From Bacteroidales bacterium (GTDB lineage: Bacteria; Bacteroidota; Bacteroidia; Bacteroidales; WCHB1-69), in the NCBI GenBank assembly GCA_017964755.1, contig JAGCRI010000022.1:1-11205 (forward strand): 11,205 nucleotides of DNA, read 5' to 3'. Positions 7,682 to 11,205 of the stretch are shown here, in pieces; positions within the stretch are counted from its first letter, which is position 1, and each line of letters starts with the position of its first letter. The position numbers and the translations under genes were made by a program. Under the pieces are notes generated by a model. The model ran no database searches and was not told where the DNA came from. It worked only from the letters and a program-made list of their open reading frames with translations.

Positions 7682-8190
7682 TTCTTCTTCCATTTTAGCA
7701 GTTCCTCATAGACTTCGTTTTCGCCGCCGGGGGCATACGATGTGTGCTGCCACACTATTTCACCGTTACCGTTCAGAATGCATAGGAAAGGAATATCCAC
7801 AACATTCATTGCCCGTTTGAAGTCGGAGTTAACGTCCTGCAGCACAACATAGTCCCAAGCCGCGCCATTCACAAACGGCGCCACCCGCGAGGCGGTCTTG
7901 CTGTCGTCAACCGAAATAGCATACAATTTCACGCCGGTCTCCTCAATCCAGTCGTCATATACATCGCTTATGGCTTTCAGCTCCTGAATGCACGGACGGC
8001 AGGTTGTTGCCCACAGGCTTATTATCATCGGATTCCCGTCATTTTTAATCTCCTTTGTATCAAAAGCTTTTCCGTCAATGGTCTTTATCTCAACTGACGG
8101 CAGGACAGGATATTTTTTCTCTTTGTTATCCTGGGAATACGAAAGTGACAGGATTAAGCAGCACAATATCAAAAAAACGGATTTTTTCAT
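7678..8190 (-). CDS. TlpA-like periplasmic thiol-disulfide oxidoreductase
   Basis: This 170-residue thioredoxin-fold protein is exported by a signal peptide (1-19, SYS|Q). The active site is Cys64-Arg-Pro-Cys67 in SLWATTCRPC, and the conserved cis-Pro is Pro134 (VDIPFLCILNGNGEIV). The Trp usually directly before the first Cys is replaced by Thr, with the Trp shifted to residue 60. The layout fits the TlpA/ResA/AhpC-TSA group of disulfide reductases, which reduce protein disulfides outside the cytoplasm; the substrate is unknown. An extra Cys137 follows the cis-Pro loop. Its TGA stop overlaps the start of the DUF6029-like gene (ATGA), so the pair is likely co-translated. It lies 65 bp downstream of the LytTR gene in the same direction and has its own candidate -7 box. 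Confidence 0.88.
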   Translation of the reverse strand: MKKSVFLILCCLILSLSYSQDNKEKKYPVLPSVEIKTIDGKAFDTKEIKNDGNPMIISLWATTCRPCIQELKAISDVYDDWIEETGVKLYAISVDDSKTASRVAPFVNGAAWDYVVLQDVNSDFKRAMNVVDIPFLCILNGNGEIVWQHTSYAPGGENEVYEELLKWKKK

Positions 8191-8209
8191 AAAAGCTCTT
8201 TATTTTCCG

Positions 8210-8217
8210 CAAAAATA
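8210..8217 (-). promoter_or_regulatory. Putative -7 box for the TlpA-like / DUF6029-like pair
   Basis: The minus strand reads TATTTTTG, 20 bp before the ATG at 8190, which predicts a short leader. No TTTG -33 element is seen at proper spacing. T-rich tracts make chance matches likely in this AT-rich gap. Confidence 0.35.
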
Positions 8218-8255
8218 TATATTCTTTTTGATATTGTGCCATTTTTTTCATTTTT

Positions 8256-8828
8256 TTATGACATCTGCAATTGTGCCCAGCGTTCTTCAAAATCCTCCCT
8301 TTGTTTGTCGGAAATAATAAACGAGCTTTTTATGTTTCTAAGGTATAGCTCATTCCCATGCACATTATACACCTCTTTCAGATTAATAACCTGATTTTTA
8401 TTCACAAGCATAAAATAGTCGGGCAGTGTTTGTATGATATACTCAAACGTGGCATAAACCGAGTCTGTCTTTTCACTATTGATATAATGGATGACTTTTA
8501 TGCGCGAATTTCCGTTCTCGGGCTGTTCGAGGGTTTGTGAAACTATATATGAAATCGTATCGTATTTGACGCGAAATGCCCCAAAAACGGCGATTCCCTG
8601 CGCTGATTTGTCAGTGCATTTGCCCAGTTCTTCCGTCAGCCGAATGTTCTCTTTCTTGAGTTCTTCAATTTCAGCCAAAAGCTTTTCGCGAGTTTGAATT
8701 TTAAATAAGCTCAAAACCTTAGACAAAGAATAGTATAGAAGCATCCCTATCAGAAAAAGGAAGAACAACAGTATCATAATTTCTATGATAGGTTGGCAAT
8801 AAGTAGCAAAAAAATTGTCCCAAGTCAT
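8256..8828 (-). CDS. Membrane-anchored LytTR-domain transcriptional regulator
   Basis: This 190-residue protein has no receiver domain. It has a short N-terminus, one transmembrane helix at about 13-33 (IIEIMILLFFLFLIGMLLYY), a heptad-like charged coiled coil at 45-70 (REKLLAEIEELKKENIRLTEEL) and a C-terminal LytTR-type DNA-binding domain at about 88-188. The LytTR features are the strand RIKVIHYINSE, the FEYIIQTLPDYFMLVNKNQVINLKEV segment (128-153; the usual HRSYIVN becomes VNKNQVIN) and the closing ISDKQREDFEERW. Basic residues after the helix (K37, K43, R47, K49) place the DNA-binding end in the cytoplasm. The in-frame ATG at 8885 lies upstream of the candidate -7 box at 8850-8857, so I use 8828. 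The gene diverges from a secreted-protein gene across a region with 21-bp-phased repeats, its probable operator. LytTR proteins usually bind as dimers to direct repeats. Confidence 0.83.
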   Translation of the reverse strand: MTWDNFFATYCQPIIEIMILLFFLFLIGMLLYYSLSKVLSLFKIQTREKLLAEIEELKKENIRLTEELGKCTDKSAQGIAVFGAFRVKYDTISYIVSQTLEQPENGNSRIKVIHYINSEKTDSVYATFEYIIQTLPDYFMLVNKNQVINLKEVYNVHGNELYLRNIKSSFIISDKQREDFEERWAQLQMS

Positions 8829-8849
8829 AATGATGAATTTATTAAAACA

Positions 8850-8857
8850 CAAAAATA
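8850..8857 (-). promoter_or_regulatory. Putative -7 box for the LytTR regulator gene
   Basis: The minus strand reads TATTTTTG, 22 bp before the ATG at 8828. The nearest TTTG on that strand (8883-8886) is 25 bp away, longer than the usual 18-20, and overlaps the first direct repeat. This would suit a weak promoter controlled by a protein bound to the repeats. Confidence 0.4.
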
Positions 8858-8879
8858 GTTGATATTTCAAGTATTGTAA

Positions 8880-8942
8880 AAACAAAAAACAGCGGTTTCG
8901 TTACAAAAAACAGTGAGTTGGCTACAAGTCTCATTTTAAAAG
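8880..8942. repeat. Direct repeats with 21-bp period, candidate LytTR operator
   Basis: The 11-mer ACAAAAAACAG occurs exactly at 8882-8892 and again at 8903-8913, 21 bp apart. A weaker third member, ACAAG, starts in phase at 8924, preceded by CT where the second unit has TT. Aligned as 21-mers, the first two units (8880-8900 and 8901-8921) agree at 15 of 21 positions. Known LytTR regulators such as AgrA and PlnC bind paired direct repeats about two helical turns apart. The array lies between two divergent candidate promoters, beside a LytTR gene. Binding is inferred. Confidence 0.6.
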
Positions 8943-8954
8943 TGGCATTAATCG

Positions 8955-8962
8955 TAAACTTG
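8955..8962 (+). promoter_or_regulatory. Weak -7 box for the divergent secreted-protein gene
   Basis: TAAACTTG differs at one position from TAnnTTTG, and upstream there is only TTTT (8934-8937) where TTTG is expected. A poor promoter just downstream of the 21-bp repeats is the arrangement expected for an activated gene. The predicted transcription start is near 8969. Confidence 0.35.
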
Positions 8963-8968
8963 CAAAAT

Positions 8969-8997
8969 AATGTCACAAAAAACAGAAGTGTGACATT
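8969..8997. repeat. Perfect 9-bp inverted repeat in the leader region
   Basis: AATGTCACA (8969-8977) and TGTGACATT (8989-8997) are exact reverse complements around an 11-nt spacer. A third exact ACAAAAAACAG (8975-8985) overlaps the left arm and spacer. It could be an operator or, because it falls at the predicted start of transcription, a 5' hairpin in the mRNA. It has no U-tract, so it is not a terminator. Confidence 0.6.
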
Positions 8998-9030
8998 TTA
9001 AAAATGTTATTAACCATTAATCAAAAAAAT

Positions 9031-9894
9031 ATGAAAATGAAAAAAGTAATTGTTCTATTAACATTATTTGGATTCTTTTTAAATGCGGTAACTGCGCAAT
9101 ATTCCAATGAATATTCAACATGCAGTTCGAAGGATTGCGCAAGCTGCTTTATTACAAAACTGGAAAATGTGGGGAGCTACACAAAAGTAACATTCAAGTA
9201 TGCCTCTATTATGTCCGCTCCTATCTGGATTGAAGAAGGAGGCTACATATTGGATAAGCGGACAAACACACAATATGCGTTAAGGGATGCGCAAAACATA
9301 GGCATTGGCAAACGCAATAAAGTTAATGTCCCGGCCGGTGAAATCCTTACGTATTACCTGTATTATGACCAGATACCTGAATCTGCAACATTTTTGGACA
9401 TTATGGAGACCACGCAACCTGGCGGATTCAATTATTATAACATAAGGCTCAATAATTCAGGTATATATGGAGTTTACAATTTCGCAGATGGAAGTTCTGA
9501 TTTTATAAGAAATAATTATTCGGCTATTCAAAGGAACAAGGAGGAGCAGGCACAGAAAAAGGAGACCAACGCAGCGATAGGAATCGGGGTAGGAGTGGCT
9601 GCGGCAGCGGCGGCAGCGGCAATAGCAGTCGGGGTTACACAAAGCAAGGCGGAATCGCAATATTACAGACTGCAAATCACAAACAAGCACACTGACCCAC
9701 GAAACATCTATGTCGCAGGCGAATACATCGGGAAAGTGCCGGCGCGCTCAACCACTACTTTCACATTGTCGAGAACAAAATACGGACGCATTGAATCTGT
9801 GCAGGCTTCAGGTTACTTTTTCTCACCAAATAGGGAAAGCGGCACAATAAATTCAAAACCCGGTGCAGACCAGCTGATAACATTTACATTCTAA
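9031..9894 (+). CDS. Unrecognised secreted protein with Ala/Gly-rich hydrophobic segment
   Basis: I do not recognise a named family. With the start at 9031 the product has 287 residues and opens with a clean signal peptide (MKMKKVIVLLTLFGFFLNAVTA, cleavage near A22|Q23); an in-frame ATG at 9004 would add nine residues to the n-region. The mature N-terminus has three close cysteines (Cys31, Cys36, Cys39, CSSKDCASC). A beta-rich domain follows to about 160, then a charged Gln/Lys/Glu linker (165-180). Next is a hydrophobic Gly/Ala stretch at about 181-202 (GIGVGV followed by eight Ala and IAVGV), long enough to cross a membrane and reminiscent of glycine-zipper segments. A C-terminal beta domain (210-287) includes RNIYVAGEYIGKVPARSTTTF, similar in style to PEGA-type domains. 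It diverges from the LytTR gene and is its likely target. It ends 26 bp from the convergent amidase gene. Confidence 0.78.
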   Translation: MKMKKVIVLLTLFGFFLNAVTAQYSNEYSTCSSKDCASCFITKLENVGSYTKVTFKYASIMSAPIWIEEGGYILDKRTNTQYALRDAQNIGIGKRNKVNVPAGEILTYYLYYDQIPESATFLDIMETTQPGGFNYYNIRLNNSGIYGVYNFADGSSDFIRNNYSAIQRNKEEQAQKKETNAAIGIGVGVAAAAAAAAIAVGVTQSKAESQYYRLQITNKHTDPRNIYVAGEYIGKVPARSTTTFTLSRTKYGRIESVQASGYFFSPNRESGTINSKPGADQLITFTF

Positions 9895-9920
9895 AAACAA
9901 ATGTATATCCTTTTGCCTCT

Positions 9921-11141
9921 CTATTTTCCCTCCAACTTCCGTGCTTCGTCGTTGGTGATTTTCACTTCGTTCTTGAACGAGACGATAAAAGCGTCAGGGA
10001 AACCGTTTTCTTTCAGCGTTTTGAGGTGAGCTTTGGCTTCTTCAAATGTCTTGAGGTCACCGGATGTGTATTTCCACCAGTTGTTTTCAGAATACTTTTT
10101 CAGGTCGGTGGCGTTTTTGAATTTCGGGTCGGTGAAAGAAAGATCTTCGGGAGAGGCGTAAATTTGCACGCGGAACCTGATTTTCAGCGAATCAGCCAAT
10201 CCTGCCGCAGGCTGCCCTTCCGATTTTTCGGCTGCTTTTGCCTGTTCTTCGGCTTTCGCCTTTTCCTCAGCGGCCTTTTTCTCTTCTTCCTCTTTCACAT
10301 TTTTAATGATTTTATCCTTGTTTATCGGGTCAACAGAAAGATAAGGCTTGTTAGTCCCTTCCATCTTGTTCTTGTATTCGATGAATGCGTTATATATTGA
10401 GCGCGCCATCACATTTTGAGCGTTTTCATCCATCAGAATCGACTCCTCATTGTAGTTGGAGATGAAGCCAAGTTCTATGAGAATGCTCGGCATGGCGACT
10501 TTATAGAGCACCCAGAATCCGGCCTGCTGCACGTTGCGGTCGTGAATGTGCGTGTTTGCCACAAGGTTTTTCTGCACCGCAGAGGCAAGTATTGCAGAGT
10601 TTTTGAGGTATGCCGAAGCGTAAAGCGAAAAAATAACGCTTGCCTCTGTCGAGTTCGGGTTGAAGCCCTCATAGTTGTTTTCGTAGTTTTTCTCTTTCAG
10701 GATTGCAGCGTTCTCCTGCCGCGCCACCGCAAGGTTGGCTTCAGAACGGTGGAGCCCCATGACGTAAGTTTCAACACCGTGTGCCGAAAGGTTTTTCGCG
10801 GCGTTGCAATGTACCGAAATGAAGAGGTCGGCATGGTTTTCATTGGCGTAGCGCGCCCTTTTGTACAGGTCAACCGACACGTCTTTCTTTCTCGTATATA
10901 AAACCTCAACATCTTTACAATTATCAGAAATCAGTTTGCCCAATTTAAGGATTACCGAAAGTGTTATGTCTTTCTCACGGGACCGCTTGCCGAGTGCGCC
11001 AGGGTCTTCTCCGCCGTGCCCCGCATCCAACACAATTTTGCCCACTTTGTTTGTTGCTGTGTTTTCGCCTGATTGCCCAAAAATCGCTGCGTTAAAAAAA
11101 GTTAATATCAGACAAAATAAAAAGGTGATTTTTGAGTTCAT
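9921..11141 (-). CDS. N-acetylmuramoyl-L-alanine amidase (Amidase_3) with SPOR-like C-terminus
   Basis: This 406-residue secreted zinc amidase would cut the bond between N-acetylmuramic acid and the stem peptide, as AmiA/B/C do in daughter-cell separation and wall remodelling. It has a signal peptide (1-22, IFG|Q) and an Amidase_3 domain at about 34-256. Zinc ligands are His42 (DAGHGG), Glu56 (REKD) and His111 (SVHCNA), and the catalytic Glu is Glu223 (LIELGFISN). An insertion at about 131-180 resembles the extra region common in Bacteroidota amidases and may gate the active site. A Glu/Lys/Ala-rich linker (283-308) leads to a C-terminal domain at about 321-390 (RFRVQIYAS... to DAFIVSFKN) that looks SPOR-like. 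SPOR domains bind denuded glycan at the septum. The symbol amiC would be plausible but orthology is unproven. The gene appears monocistronic. Confidence 0.93.
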   Translation of the reverse strand: MNSKITFLFCLILTFFNAAIFGQSGENTATNKVGKIVLDAGHGGEDPGALGKRSREKDITLSVILKLGKLISDNCKDVEVLYTRKKDVSVDLYKRARYANENHADLFISVHCNAAKNLSAHGVETYVMGLHRSEANLAVARQENAAILKEKNYENNYEGFNPNSTEASVIFSLYASAYLKNSAILASAVQKNLVANTHIHDRNVQQAGFWVLYKVAMPSILIELGFISNYNEESILMDENAQNVMARSIYNAFIEYKNKMEGTNKPYLSVDPINKDKIIKNVKEEEEKKAAEEKAKAEEQAKAAEKSEGQPAAGLADSLKIRFRVQIYASPEDLSFTDPKFKNATDLKKYSENNWWKYTSGDLKTFEEAKAHLKTLKENGFPDAFIVSFKNEVKITNDEARKLEGK

Positions 11142-11182
11142 AAGAAAAACTGATTTTTTGTATTTTTGAATTTTTATTTTTA

Positions 11183-11190
11183 CAAAAATA
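11183..11190 (-). promoter_or_regulatory. Putative -7 box for the amidase gene
   Basis: The minus strand reads TATTTTTG, 41 bp before the amidase ATG. The -33 position would fall at or beyond the window edge, so the match cannot be completed. Confidence 0.35.
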
Positions 11191-11205
11191 CTGCAAAAAA
11201 AGAAA

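Noticed and set aside
8829..8885. 19-residue N-terminal extension of the LytTR regulator
   Set aside because: The candidate -7 box (8850-8857) lies inside the extension, and the ATG at 8828 leaves a normal N-terminus before the transmembrane helix.
8880..8942. The 21-bp repeats as a CRISPR or iteron array
   Set aside because: Only two good units and one weak unit exist, with no unique spacers of CRISPR length and no replication gene nearby. Regulatory half-sites fit better.
9590..9632. GC-rich GCG/GCA run as a possible phase-variable microsatellite
   Set aside because: The codons encoding the alanines are mixed (gct, gcg, gca, gcc types) with no long perfect unit array, so slippage is unlikely; it reads as a conserved-composition hydrophobic segment.
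10026..10901. Two long plus-strand reading frames opposite the amidase gene
   Set aside because: They mirror the codon bias of a strongly supported amidase. Their Phe/Cys/Arg/Val-rich products look like antisense translation.
11157..11168. Plus-strand TATTTTTG at 11161-11168 as a promoter for a gene beyond the window
   Set aside because: No -33 box lies at proper spacing, and the region is T-rich homopolymer where such matches arise by chance.

Overview
The window looks like chromosomal DNA from a member of the Bacteroidota, most likely order Bacteroidales. The evidence is the promoter style (TAnnTTTG -7 boxes before several genes, A-rich leaders instead of strong Shine-Dalgarno sites), the gene families (a TPR/PD40 protein resembling part of PorE, a DUF6029-like outer-membrane protein beside a TlpA-like thioredoxin, an OmpA-like/TPR lipoprotein, a LytTR regulator) and a uracil phosphoribosyltransferase of Bacteroidales type. 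Family or genus cannot be fixed from the sequence alone. I see no IS element, phage gene, CRISPR array, tRNA or rRNA. Coding density is high and the longest gap between genes is about 200 bp.

Region 1 (2-3261, minus strand) is a tight cluster transcribed mreB -> TPR/PD40 protein -> HAD phosphatase, with a 10-bp gap and then an 11-bp start/stop overlap. It pairs the rod-shape actin homologue with a secreted protein that has the TPR, five-bladed propeller and CRD-like parts of PorE but no OmpA-type peptidoglycan-binding domain. Region 2 (3262-5967, plus strand) starts at a divergent promoter region and carries a lipoprotein with an OmpA-like domain and TPRs, an intrinsic terminator, and upp (pyrimidine salvage).

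Region 3 (5993-8828, minus strand) holds a LytTR regulator with its own membrane anchor, then a TlpA-like periplasmic thioredoxin coupled by an ATGA overlap to a DUF6029-like outer-membrane beta-barrel. Region 4 (8829-9894) is the most interesting part. The divergent intergenic region between the LytTR gene and a gene for an unrecognised secreted protein with an Ala/Gly-rich hydrophobic segment contains direct repeats phased at 21 bp, the spacing expected for a LytTR dimer site, plus a perfect 9-bp inverted repeat. I infer a self-contained regulatory module: membrane-tethered LytTR regulator, its operator, and a divergent envelope target. Region 5 (9921-11141, minus strand) is a secreted N-acetylmuramoyl-L-alanine amidase with a SPOR-like C-terminus.

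The window is therefore dominated by cell-envelope functions: shape (MreB), peptidoglycan cleavage (amidase), putative peptidoglycan association (OmpA-like lipoprotein), periplasmic redox (TlpA-like) and outer-membrane proteins. Two metabolic or housekeeping enzymes (HAD phosphatase, Upp) are interspersed.
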